This document shows positions 28,009 to 38,504 of a stretch of DNA of 64,000 bases, piece after piece. This DNA is from Intrasporangium_A sp051961875. Its GTDB lineage: Bacteria; Actinomycetota; Actinomycetes; Actinomycetales; Dermatophilaceae. How positions within the stretch are numbered: position 1 is the first letter of the stretch; each line of letters begins with the position of its first letter. The notes beneath the pieces were generated by a model. That model worked only from the letters and a program-made list of their open reading frames with translations. It was not told the origin of the DNA and did no database searches. Where the stretch lies: assembly GCF_051961875.1 (NCBI RefSeq), contig NZ_JBQCCV010000125.1, positions 1 to 64,000 of the forward strand, given 5' to 3'. The translations under genes and the position numbers were made by a program.

Positions 28009-28692
28009 TCAGGCGTGGGCCGTGCGCGGACGGACGTCGGGGGCGAGGAGCCGCTGCAGGTCGGCCTCCTGCTCGCTCGTCGTGATGAAGAGCAGCTCGT
28101 CGCCGCCCTCCATCGCGTCGTCCAGCGTCGGCGCGATCGGTCGTTGCCGCCGGATGATCGCGACGAGCACGGTGTCCTCCGGCCACGTCACGTCACCGAT
28201 GCGCCGGCCCACGAACTCGCTGCGATCGGGCAGGGTGATCTCGACCATCGAGGCCCGCCCCTGCTGGAACTCGAAGATCCGGACGAGGTCGCCGATGCTG
28301 ACGGCCTCCTCGATGAGGGCCGTCATGAGACGCGGTGTCGAGACCGCGACGTCGACACCCCAGGACTCGTCGAACATCCACTCGTTCTTGGGGTTGTTGA
28401 CGCGGGCCACCGTCCGGGGCACCCCGAACTCGGTCTTGGCGAGCAGGGACACGACGAGGTTGGCCTTGTCGTCGCCGGTCGCGGCGACGACGACGTCGGA
28501 CTCCTCGAGCCGGGCCTCCTCGAGCGCGGACAGCTCGCAGGCGTCGGCGAGCAGCCAAGAGGCCTCGGGGACCCGCGACGCCTGGACGTCGTCGGCGTCC
28601 TTGTCGATGAGCAGCACCTGGTGGCCGCTCGCGAGCAGCTCCCTGGCGATGGACCGGCCCACGCTGCCGGCCCCGGCGATCACGACACGCAT
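28009..28692 (-). CDS. RCK/TrkA-family potassium regulatory protein (second of pair)
   Basis: The 227-residue protein has an N-terminal NAD-binding Rossmann domain (VVIAGAGSVGRSIARELL, then VLLIDKDADDVQ). A TrkA-C domain follows from about residue 130 (SMVEITLPDRSEFVGRRIGDV). Such proteins gate potassium channels or transporters in response to nucleotides. It follows the other RCK gene by 14 bases on the same strand. Mycobacteria call the equivalent pair ceoB/ceoC. No TrkH/KtrB channel gene is in the window, but a KimA-like permease is divergently encoded next door. Confidence 0.9.
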   Translation of the reverse strand: MRVVIAGAGSVGRSIARELLASGHQVLLIDKDADDVQASRVPEASWLLADACELSALEEARLEESDVVVAATGDDKANLVVSLLAKTEFGVPRTVARVNNPKNEWMFDESWGVDVAVSTPRLMTALIEEAVSIGDLVRIFEFQQGRASMVEITLPDRSEFVGRRIGDVTWPEDTVLVAIIRRQRPIAPTLDDAMEGGDELLFITTSEQEADLQRLLAPDVRPRTAHA

Positions 28693-28706
28693 CGGACTCC
28701 TCAGAC

Positions 28707-29369
28707 TCAGGTGGTGACGGGCGGCTGGTCGCAGATGCGCTCGACCCGCGCCATCTCGGTGCGGCGCACGGCGAGGTGGACGAGGTCGCCGGCCTGGACG
28801 ACCGTCTCCGGCTCGGGGAGCACGCCCTCACCGAGCCGGGTCAGGTAGGCCACGCGGCTGCCGGTGAGCTGCTCGACGTCGGTGAGCGGAAGGCCGACCC
28901 ACTCGTCGGCCAGGGGGACCTCGGCGATGACGATCTTGCCGCTCGGGTCGGTCAGCTCCGGCATCGCCCCCTGGGGCAGGAGCCGCTGGATCATCTGGTC
29001 GGCCGCCCAGCGGACGGTCGCGACGGTCGGGATGCCGAGGCGCTGGTAGACCATCGCGCGCTGGGGGTCGTAGATCCGCGCCGCGACGTGCTCGACGCCG
29101 AACGTCTCGCGTGCCACGCGCGCGGCGAGGATGTTGGAGTTGTCGCCACTGCTCACGGCGGCGAAGGCGTAGGCCTCCTTGATGCCCGCGGCGACGAGGG
29201 TGTCCCGGTCGAAGCCGATCCCGGTCACGGTCTGGCCCTCGAACTCTGCGCCGAGGCGCCGGAAGGCCGACGGGTCGGCGTCGATGACGGCCACGTCGTG
29301 GCCGATGCGACCGAGCGTGCGGGCGAGGGTCGACCCCACACGGCCACAGCCCATGATGACGAAGTGCAC
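28707..29369 (-). CDS. RCK/TrkA-family potassium regulatory protein (first of pair)
   Basis: The 220-residue protein starts HFVIMGCGRVGSTLARTLG, a glycine-rich NAD site. VAVIDADPSAFRRLG provides the acidic ribose-binding residue. A TrkA-C domain is at about residues 135-220 (IVIAEVPLADEWVGLPLTDV). The GTG start at 29369 follows from the Rossmann motif position; a longer frame upstream has no conserved content. It is divergent from the KimA-like gene, with 76 bases between the starts, which suggests shared control. Confidence 0.9.
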   Translation of the reverse strand: MHFVIMGCGRVGSTLARTLGRIGHDVAVIDADPSAFRRLGAEFEGQTVTGIGFDRDTLVAAGIKEAYAFAAVSSGDNSNILAARVARETFGVEHVAARIYDPQRAMVYQRLGIPTVATVRWAADQMIQRLLPQGAMPELTDPSGKIVIAEVPLADEWVGLPLTDVEQLTGSRVAYLTRLGEGVLPEPETVVQAGDLVHLAVRRTEMARVERICDQPPVTT

Positions 29370-29432
29370 GATCGCGACGCTACACCAGCCACGCACGCGG
29401 CTCACGTGTGCGCGAACGTGTGCTGAGCGGCA

Positions 29433-29438
29433 TACAGT
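29433..29438 (+). promoter_or_regulatory. -10 element of leaderless permease start
   Basis: TACAGT lies seven bases before the GTG of the KimA-like gene. It overlaps a copy of the octamer CGGCATAC (29428-29435). No Shine-Dalgarno sequence is present. Confidence 0.4.
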
Positions 29439-29445
29439 GTCCTGC

Positions 29446-31455
29446 GTGCCAGGCTCAGGTTCGCTGCTGAAGCGCGTCCTCGTCGGACGTGCGATGCGAA
29501 GCGACAGGCTGGGCGAGACGCTCCTGCCGAAGCGCCTCGCCCTGCCCATCTTCGCGAGCGACGCGCTCTCGTCCGTCGCGTACGCCCCCGACGAGATCCT
29601 CCTCACCCTCGGGGTCGCCGGAGGGGCCTTCGCGACGACCCACAGCTGGCAGGTCACGCTCGGCGTCATCGCCGTCATGGTGGTCGTCGTCGCCTCGTAC
29701 CGGCAGAACGTGCACGCGTATCCCTCGGGCGGCGGGGACTACGAGGTCGCGACCGTCAACCTCGGCCCGAAGGCCGGGCTCACCGTCGCGAGCGCCCTCC
29801 TCGTCGACTACGTCCTGACCGTCGCGGTGTCGATCTCCTCGGGGGTCGCGAACGCGGCGACCGTCCTCGACTTCGTCCGCGGCCGGGAGGTCATCGTCGC
29901 GGTCGTGCTCATCGCCCTGCTGACGGCGATGAACCTGCGGGGGGTGCGCGAGTCGGGCCGAGCGTTCGCCGTGCCGGTCTACGCCTTCATGCTCGGGATC
30001 ATCGGGATGGGCCTCTACGGGCTCGTCCAGCACCTCACCGGGACGCTCCCCGCGGCCGAGAGCGGGTCGCTCACGCTCGTGCCCGAGGGCAGCCAAGAGC
30101 TCACGGGCTTCGCAGCCTTCTTCCTCATCCTGCGGGCGTTCTCGTCGGGGAGCGCCGCCCTGACCGGTGTCGAGGCGATCTCGAACGGGGTGCCGGCCTT
30201 CCGCAAGCCCAAGAGCCACAACGCCGCGACCACCCTGCTCATGATGGGCACGCTCTCGGTCGTGATGCTCAGCTCGATCATCGCGCTCAGCCACTGGACC
30301 GGCGTCAAGATCGCCGACGACCCGTCGAGGCAGCTGCTGCGGAACGGTGTGCCGGTCGGGGACAGCTACGTCCAGGACACGACCATCGGCCAGCTCGCCA
30401 CGACGGTCTTCGCGAACTTCCCGATCGGCATCGCCTTCGTCTCCATCGTGACCGGCCTGATCCTCATCCTCGCGGCGAACACCGCCTTCAACGGCTTCCC
30501 GGTGCTCGCCTCGATCCTCGCCCGGGACGGCTACCTGCCGCGGCAGCTGCACACCCGAGGCGACCGGCTCGCCTTCTCCAACGGCATCCTCATCCTGTCG
30601 GGCGCCGCGATCGTGCTCGTCATCGTCTTCCGGGCCAGCGTGACCGCGCTCATCCAGCTCTACATCGTCGGTGTCTTCGTCTCCTTCACGACGAGCCAGA
30701 TCGGCATGATCCGGCACTGGACGCGGCACCTGCGCCTCGAGCGCGACGCCAAGGTCCGGCACCGGATGCAGCGTTCCCGGATCATCAACTCCATCGGCGC
30801 CGTGATGTCGGGGACCGTGCTCGTCGTCGTGCTCATCACGAAGTTCCAGGCGGGCGCGCGGTACGCCATCGCGGCGATGATCGTCCTCTACGTGCTGATG
30901 CTCGGGATCAAGCGGCACTACAACCGGGTGCAGACCGAGCTCGCCGTGGACTGGGAGTCGGACCGGCCCATCCTGCCCTCGCACGTCCACGCCATCGTCT
31001 GTGTCTCCAAGATCCACAAGCCGACCCTGCGCGCCCTCGCCTACGCCCGGGCCAGCCGGCCCTCCTTCCTCGAAGCCGTGACGGTCGACGTCGACCCGGA
31101 GGAGACGCGCGAGCTGCTCGCCGAATGGGCCCGGCACGACATCCCCGTGCCCCTCAAGGTCCTCGCCTCGCCCTACCGGCAGATCACCCGTCCGATCCTC
31201 GACTATGTGAGGTCGATCCGGAGCGACAGCCCGAGGGACGTGGTCACCGTCTACCTGCCCGAGTATGTGCTCGGCAAGTGGTGGGAGCAGCTGCTCCACA
31301 ACCAGAGCGCCCTGCGCCTCAAGGCCCGGCTGCTCTTCACCCCGGGCGTCATGGTCGTGAGCGTGCCGTGGCAGCTCGCGTCCTCCGCCGGGGCCGAGCG
31401 GGCCTGGATCGACGAGCCGCCGATCAGTGGCTCGGTCCGTGGGGGCGGGCGATGA
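29446..31455 (+). CDS. KimA-like APC-superfamily potassium/proton symporter
   Basis: The 669-residue protein has about 12 membrane segments (to about residue 480) and a cytoplasmic C-terminal domain of about 190 residues. Stretches such as ASDALSSVAYAPDEIL, SYRQNVHAYPSGGGDYEV and LLVDYVLTVAVSISSG closely resemble, from memory, Bacillus KimA (YdaO), a c-di-AMP-controlled potassium importer. This fits better than a true amino-acid permease. It is divergent from two RCK proteins, strengthening the potassium link. Whether the C-terminal domain binds c-di-AMP cannot be judged by eye. GTG at 29446 is supported by the leaderless -10. Its stop overlaps the next ATG. Confidence 0.85.
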   Translation: MPGSGSLLKRVLVGRAMRSDRLGETLLPKRLALPIFASDALSSVAYAPDEILLTLGVAGGAFATTHSWQVTLGVIAVMVVVVASYRQNVHAYPSGGGDYEVATVNLGPKAGLTVASALLVDYVLTVAVSISSGVANAATVLDFVRGREVIVAVVLIALLTAMNLRGVRESGRAFAVPVYAFMLGIIGMGLYGLVQHLTGTLPAAESGSLTLVPEGSQELTGFAAFFLILRAFSSGSAALTGVEAISNGVPAFRKPKSHNAATTLLMMGTLSVVMLSSIIALSHWTGVKIADDPSRQLLRNGVPVGDSYVQDTTIGQLATTVFANFPIGIAFVSIVTGLILILAANTAFNGFPVLASILARDGYLPRQLHTRGDRLAFSNGILILSGAAIVLVIVFRASVTALIQLYIVGVFVSFTTSQIGMIRHWTRHLRLERDAKVRHRMQRSRIINSIGAVMSGTVLVVVLITKFQAGARYAIAAMIVLYVLMLGIKRHYNRVQTELAVDWESDRPILPSHVHAIVCVSKIHKPTLRALAYARASRPSFLEAVTVDVDPEETRELLAEWARHDIPVPLKVLASPYRQITRPILDYVRSIRSDSPRDVVTVYLPEYVLGKWWEQLLHNQSALRLKARLLFTPGVMVVSVPWQLASSAGAERAWIDEPPISGSVRGGGR

Positions 31456-32708
31456 GCGCCCAGGGCCGGCGTCCGCGCCCGCGGCAGGGTGACGCACCGT
31501 CGCTCGTCGGCTCGGAGTGGGAGCTCGAGGTCGGGCCGGTCGCCCACGGTGGCCACTGCGTGGCGCGGCACGAGGGCCAGGTGGTCTTCGTCCGGCACAC
31601 GCTGCCCGGCGAGCGGGTCCGCGCCAGAGTGACCGAGGGCCGGGTCGGGGACCGGTTCGTGCGTGCGGATGCCGTGGAGGTCCTCGTCGCATCGCCACAC
31701 CGCGTCGAGCGGCCGTGTCCGTATGCCGTCCCCGGGCAGTGCGGCGGCTGCGACTTCCAGCACGTGGCCATGCCGCACCAGCGCGAGCTCAAGGCGGCGG
31801 TCGTTCGCGAGCAGTTCGCCCGGATCGCGCACCTCGACGTCGACGTGGAGGTGCGGCCCGTCCCAGGGGACCGGGACGGCCTCCGGTGGCGCACCCGGGT
31901 CGAGTTCGCGGTCGACGAGTCGGGACGCGCTGGCCTGCGGGAGTACCGGTCCCGGCGGGTCGTGGCGATCGACGACTGCCTCATCGCCACCGACGGCGTG
32001 CTCGCTTCCGGGGTCCTCGACACGGACTGGACCGGGGTCGACTCCGTCGACGTGGTCGACGCCGCCCATCCGGAGGAACCGGTGCTCGTGCCCGTCGCCG
32101 GCGGCGAGGCCGCCGACGGGGGACTCGTCGGTGAGCTGGCCCGGGACGGCGACTGGACGGGGGAGTACGTCGTCGCGGCGCGCGGCTTCTGGCAGGTCCA
32201 CCCGGGCGCGGCGACGACGTTCCTGACGAGGGTCGTCGCCCACCTCGATGTGCGGCCCGGTGACCACGTGCTGGACCTCTATGCCGGGTCCGGCCTGTTC
32301 ACCCTGCGGCTCGGCGAGCTCGTCGGCCCCGCCGGTGCCGTGCTCGGCATCGAGGGCGACGACCGGGCCGTGAAGAACGGCATCGACAACTGCGCCGACC
32401 TGACGACGGTCGAGTGGCGGGCCAACCGCGTCGACCGTGAGCTGACCTCGCTCGTGGCGCAGGGCATCACCGCCGACCTCGTCGTGCTCGACCCGCCACG
32501 GACCGGGGCGGGCAAGGACGTCGTGACCTCGGTCGCCGCGATGACGCCCCGCCGGGTCGTCTACGTCGCCTGTGACCCCGCGGCCCTGGCCCGGGACGTC
32601 GACGCCTTCGCCTCGCACGGCTACCGGATGTCGCATCTAGAGGCGTGGGACGCGTTCCCGATGACGCACCACGTCGAGTGCATCGCCGTGCTCGAACCGG
32701 CCGAGTAG
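31452..32708 (+). CDS. TrmA/RlmC/RlmD-family RNA (uracil-5-)-methyltransferase
   Basis: The 418-residue protein has a TRAM-like N-terminus (about residues 20-75). An iron-sulfur cysteine cluster is C-x8-C-x2-C in PCPYAVPGQCGGCDFQH near residue 92, with a later Cys in DDCLIA. The SAM domain has VLDLYAGSGLFTLRLGE near 275, VVLDPPRTGAG, and the nucleophile Cys in YVACDPAALARD. It methylates a uridine in rRNA or tRNA, and the target is not determined. It is translationally coupled to the KimA-like gene by an ATGA overlap, a conserved but functionally unexplained pairing. Confidence 0.9.
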   Translation: MSAQGRRPRPRQGDAPSLVGSEWELEVGPVAHGGHCVARHEGQVVFVRHTLPGERVRARVTEGRVGDRFVRADAVEVLVASPHRVERPCPYAVPGQCGGCDFQHVAMPHQRELKAAVVREQFARIAHLDVDVEVRPVPGDRDGLRWRTRVEFAVDESGRAGLREYRSRRVVAIDDCLIATDGVLASGVLDTDWTGVDSVDVVDAAHPEEPVLVPVAGGEAADGGLVGELARDGDWTGEYVVAARGFWQVHPGAATTFLTRVVAHLDVRPGDHVLDLYAGSGLFTLRLGELVGPAGAVLGIEGDDRAVKNGIDNCADLTTVEWRANRVDRELTSLVAQGITADLVVLDPPRTGAGKDVVTSVAAMTPRRVVYVACDPAALARDVDAFASHGYRMSHLEAWDAFPMTHHVECIAVLEPAE

Positions 32709-32772
32709 CCCGGGCTCGCGGGCTGGTACGTTCCTGTCCGCAGCCCCACCTCGTCGTCGAGAGGACACCGAC

Positions 32773-33177
32773 GTGTCGTTCAGCTATCCCGTCGCGGTCA
32801 AGTTCTCCGAGATCGACATGGCCGGGGTCGTCTTCAACTCGCACTACCTCACCTGGTGCGAGGACGCGAAGTGGGCCTTCCTCGACAGCGTCGGCTTCGG
32901 CCCGTACCGGTTCGCCCAGGAACGGGCCAACGCCCTCGTCCGCCACGCCGAGATCGACTGGGTGGCCAGCCTGCAGCCGCTCGACCGGGCCGAGATCCGG
33001 GTCTCGGTCACGAGCGTCGGGGCGTCCTCGTTCACGCTGTGCCACGAGATCTGGCGGGCCGGCGCCGACCCCATCCTCACCGCGACGTGCGTCATCACCT
33101 ATGTCTGGGTCGACTCGGACACGGGGGCCAAGGCCGACATGGACCCGGCCCTGCGCCGCGCCCTCGCCCCCGCCTGA
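32773..33177 (+). CDS. Acyl-CoA thioesterase, 4HBT hotdog fold
   Basis: The 134-residue protein is a single hotdog domain. KFSEIDMAGVVFNSHYLTWCEDAKWAFLDSVG contains the Asp-containing 4-hydroxybenzoyl-CoA thioesterase site, and DWVASLQPLDRAEIRVSV follows. The acyl substrate is unknown. GTG at 32773 has CGAGAGGA upstream. TACGTT (32727-32732) is a possible -10, giving a leader of about 35 bases. It lies upstream of the aconitase gene but is separated from it by its own promoter region. Confidence 0.88.
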   Translation: MSFSYPVAVKFSEIDMAGVVFNSHYLTWCEDAKWAFLDSVGFGPYRFAQERANALVRHAEIDWVASLQPLDRAEIRVSVTSVGASSFTLCHEIWRAGADPILTATCVITYVWVDSDTGAKADMDPALRRALAPA

Positions 33178-33250
33178 GCCAACCGCCGTGCGGAAGCACG
33201 CTGGGCGGCATACCTCCTCGTTTGGGAGAGGACCCACGGCGCCACCGGGG

Positions 33251-33280
33251 CTGACAAGCGATGGCCCATGTGGTTAGATA
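33251..33280 (+). promoter_or_regulatory. Aconitase promoter
   Basis: CTGACA (33251-33256, five of six to TTGACA) is followed after 18 bases by TAGATA (33275-33280). The -10 overlaps the start of an 18-bp palindrome, so a bound protein would block the promoter. A strong binding site GGAAGGAG precedes the acnA GTG. Confidence 0.45.
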
Positions 33281-33296
33281 TCTTGATATCAAGATA
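33279..33296. promoter_or_regulatory. 18-bp perfect palindrome, operator of acnA
   Basis: TATCTTGATATCAAGATA is a perfect palindrome, AT-rich within very GC-rich DNA. It overlaps the -10/+1 region of the aconitase promoter. The shape fits a dimeric winged-helix (MarR-type) or TetR-type regulator. Aconitase genes in Streptomyces have been reported as targets of the MarR-type regulator TamR; I cannot verify that the site matches. No regulator gene lies next to acnA here. Confidence 0.7.
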
Positions 33297-33326
33297 AATC
33301 GATCCTGACGCTGGAAGGAGCCCGAC

Positions 33327-36149
<2,823 letters not shown>

Positions 36150-36168
36150 AGGCCTGACGGACACCCGG

Positions 36169-36206
36169 GGGCCCCGGGCGATCGCGCTGGCGATCGCTCG
36201 GGGCCC
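36169..36206 (+). terminator. Strong stem-loop after acnA
   Basis: A 17-bp stem (36169-36185 with 36190-36206), broken only by one G-U pair, closes a 4-base loop GCTG. It starts 20 bases after the acnA stop and is followed by TTCC rather than a T-run, as is common in GC-rich actinobacteria. Confidence 0.8.
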
Positions 36207-36271
36207 TTCCGGTCCCCGGTATGGCGGTCAGCGGGCCGATGCTCGCCCGCGCGGTCCGGCATGTGGCGGGC

Positions 36272-36277
36272 TAGCGT
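36272..36277 (+). promoter_or_regulatory. -10 element of leaderless phosphoesterase start
   Basis: TAGCGT lies six bases before the GTG of the phosphoesterase gene. No Shine-Dalgarno sequence is clear. Confidence 0.4.
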
Positions 36278-36283
36278 GGCGGA

Positions 36284-36790
36284 GTGAACGGCATACGGCT
36301 CGTCATCATGGCGGACACGCACGTGCCCAAGCGCGCCAGGGTCCTGCCGGCGGAGCTGTGGGAGCAGGCCGAGGCGGCCGACGCCGTGGTGCACGCCGGC
36401 GACTGGGTCGAGGTCGCGCTGCTGGACGAGCTCGAGGCCAGGTCGCGCCGGCTGATCGGGGTCTGGGGCAACAACGACGGTGCTGAGCTCCGTTCCCGGC
36501 TGCCCGAGGTGGCCCGGGAGGAGCTGGCGGGGGTGCGCCTCGCCGTCGTGCACGAGACGGGCCAGGCCACGGGGCGCGAGCAGCGCTGCGACGCGGCCTT
36601 CCCCGACGCCGACGTGCTGGTGTTCGGGCACAGCCACATCCCGTGGGACACGGTGACGCCGCGCGGCCTGCGGCTGCTCAACCCGGGCTCGCCGACCGAC
36701 CGGCGGCGGCAGCCGCACTGCACCTACCTGACGGCGTTCGCGACAGCGGGCGAGCTCACCGACGTCGAGCTGCACCGGCTGCCGCGCTGA
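36284..36790 (+). CDS. YfcE/MJ0936-type metallophosphoesterase
   Basis: The 168-residue protein has the calcineurin-like metal-site motifs IMADTHVPKR (D-x-H), HAGDWVE (GD), GVWGNNDG (GN), and VFGHSHIPW (GHxH). LLNPGSPTDRR completes the YfcE signature. It is a small cytoplasmic phosphodiesterase of unknown natural substrate. It stands alone between the acnA terminator and the C39-like peptidase gene. Confidence 0.92.
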   Translation: MNGIRLVIMADTHVPKRARVLPAELWEQAEAADAVVHAGDWVEVALLDELEARSRRLIGVWGNNDGAELRSRLPEVAREELAGVRLAVVHETGQATGREQRCDAAFPDADVLVFGHSHIPWDTVTPRGLRLLNPGSPTDRRRQPHCTYLTAFATAGELTDVELHRLPR

Positions 36791-36897
36791 GGCTGGATGC
36801 CACCGGCTGCGGCGCCGTGAGGCAGCGACGTTCCAACCTGTGGTCGTTCTCGTTGGTCGCCGCGACGGCGAGGAGTCCGTCGTGACATCCTGTGCCC

Positions 36898-38007
36898 GTG
36901 ACGCGTCCCCGCTTGTGGATCTGGGAGCCCCCAGAGGACTGGGCCCCGCAGCCGCCCAGCGAGAGTGTCGACGGCGTGCCCGTCGCCAGCCGGGTCTGGA
37001 CCTCACCCGTGACGGAATCACCTTTTGCTGCAACCGAGCTCATTGCCTCGTGGAATGCCACCACACCGCTCTGTGCCTGGCTCGTGGTCGAGGGCCGGGT
37101 CCTCGGAGACGAGGCGTGGTCGGCCTGGTTCACCCTCGCGCGGTGGTCGGCCGGCGACCCGGAGGCCGGGTCGCCGGTGCGGCGGACCAGTCTGCTCGGC
37201 CAGGACCTGCCCGAGGGGAAGGTCGACACCGACACCTTCATTGCCCGAAACCCCTTCCGCCAGTTCCAGGTTCGCGTCAGCGCTTACACCGGACGCCCTG
37301 ACGAGTGGCCCGATGTCAGGCTCGTCGCAGCCCTCGTCAGTGCTCCCGACCCGGTCGGTGAGGACAGCGCCCCGCCGTCGCCCACCGTGACGGAGCTCGG
37401 TGTCCCGCCCCTGTCGCAACGACGTCACGCCGGCACCTTCCCGCACTGGGACGGCGGGGGCGGCTCCTGGTGCTCGCCGACCGCGACGACGATGCTGCTC
37501 GGGTACTGGGGGCGCACACCGAGCGCCGAGGAGACGGCCTGGGTCGGTCACGACGTCGACCCCGAGGTCGTCCACGCGGTGCGCTCCGTCTTCGACGACG
37601 CGTACGGCGGCGCGGGCAACTGGGCATTCAACATCGCGTATGCCGCCGAGCGCGGGCTGCGCGGCTATGTGACCCGCCTCCGCGGGCTGGGGGAGGCGGA
37701 GCAGTTCCTCCGGGCCGGGATCCCGCTCGCGGTGTCCGTCCGGTTCACGCCGGAGGACCTACCGGGCGCGGTGTACCGGACGGAGGGCCACCTGCTGACG
37801 ATCATCGGGTTCACCCCCGACGGCGACGTCGTCTGCAACGACCCCGGGTCACGCGGGGAAGCGAGCCCCGAGGCGGTGCGCATCGTGTTCCCGCGTGAGG
37901 CCTTCGAGCAGGCCTGGTGGGCCGGCAGCGGCGGCATCGCCTACGTCATCCACCCGCGGGACGTGTCCCTGCCAGCGGCGCCGACCCCGGAGCCGAACTG
38001 GGGCTGA
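36898..38007 (+). CDS. C39-like peptidase family protein
   Basis: The 369-residue protein has an N-terminal beta-rich region (to about residue 165) and a C-terminal papain-like C39 domain. SWCSPTATTMLLGYWG carries the Cys nucleophile near residue 191, YRTEGHLLTIIGFTPDG the His, and CNDPGS the Asp. No signal peptide is evident, so the site of action is unclear. It may be a bacteriocin-processing-like or peptidoglycan-peptide hydrolase; substrate unknown. I prefer GTG at 36898, six bases after CATCCT (leaderless geometry); GTG at 36892 is the alternative. Confidence 0.8.
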   Translation: MTRPRLWIWEPPEDWAPQPPSESVDGVPVASRVWTSPVTESPFAATELIASWNATTPLCAWLVVEGRVLGDEAWSAWFTLARWSAGDPEAGSPVRRTSLLGQDLPEGKVDTDTFIARNPFRQFQVRVSAYTGRPDEWPDVRLVAALVSAPDPVGEDSAPPSPTVTELGVPPLSQRRHAGTFPHWDGGGGSWCSPTATTMLLGYWGRTPSAEETAWVGHDVDPEVVHAVRSVFDDAYGGAGNWAFNIAYAAERGLRGYVTRLRGLGEAEQFLRAGIPLAVSVRFTPEDLPGAVYRTEGHLLTIIGFTPDGDVVCNDPGSRGEASPEAVRIVFPREAFEQAWWAGSGGIAYVIHPRDVSLPAAPTPEPNWG

Positions 38008-38026
38008 CGTGCCCGACACTGGTGGC

Positions 38027-38395
38027 ATGACCGCCCACGTCCCTCCCGGCTGGCCCGAGGGCGTCCCCCCGGCCCACACCCCGGGGTGGGAGCACCGGGC
38101 CGTCCTCTGGCTGCTCGACCAGTGCCCGCCCGACTACCGCGCTCACGATGCCTGGCGGCGTCACCCGATCGCCCTGGCGTGGCTGGCGGGCAAGCACCTC
38201 GACGGCCAGGTCGAGGCGATGCGCGTGGCGTGGCGGGAGGCCCGGGTCGCGCTCGGTCCGCACCTGCCGCCCGAGGCGCTGCCCGAGGTGATGTCGCAGA
38301 TCGAGGCCGAGGGGATCCGGCTGCTCGCTGCGTCGCGGTCGGTCCGGCTGCTCCTCGAGGCGCTGGAGGGCAAGGTGTTCGCACCCCGCCTGTGA
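38027..38395 (+). CDS. Hypothetical protein
   Basis: The 122-residue protein is soluble, Trp- and Pro-rich near the start (HVPPGWPEGVPPAHTPGWEHRAVLWLLDQCPPDYR) and helical after that. I do not recognise a family with confidence. It begins 20 bases after the peptidase gene and may be co-transcribed. It also shows GACACT six bases before its ATG. No metal-binding or catalytic motif is visible. Codon use is like its neighbours. Confidence 0.7.
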   Translation: MTAHVPPGWPEGVPPAHTPGWEHRAVLWLLDQCPPDYRAHDAWRRHPIALAWLAGKHLDGQVEAMRVAWREARVALGPHLPPEALPEVMSQIEAEGIRLLAASRSVRLLLEALEGKVFAPRL

Positions 38396-38463
38396 CCGGT
38401 GGGTCACGCGGCTCCCGGCTGAGCGGCATACGGTGTGACCCCCGGGGCGGATGGGGGACGCCG

Positions 38464-38469
38464 TAGACT
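38464..38469 (+). promoter_or_regulatory. Possible -10 of dxs
   Basis: TAGACT is followed by GACCGATG, so transcription could start near 38476. This gives either a near-leaderless ATG (38481) or a short leader with AGAGGA before the GTG at 38505. No good -35 is visible. Confidence 0.35.
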
Positions 38470-38504
38470 CGACCGATGACATGCACGAGAGGACGACGCA
38501 CAGC

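Noticed and set aside
29446..31455. Plain amino-acid permease annotation
   Set aside because: Family-level similarity exists, but the N-terminal motifs match KimA better and the RCK neighbours favour potassium.
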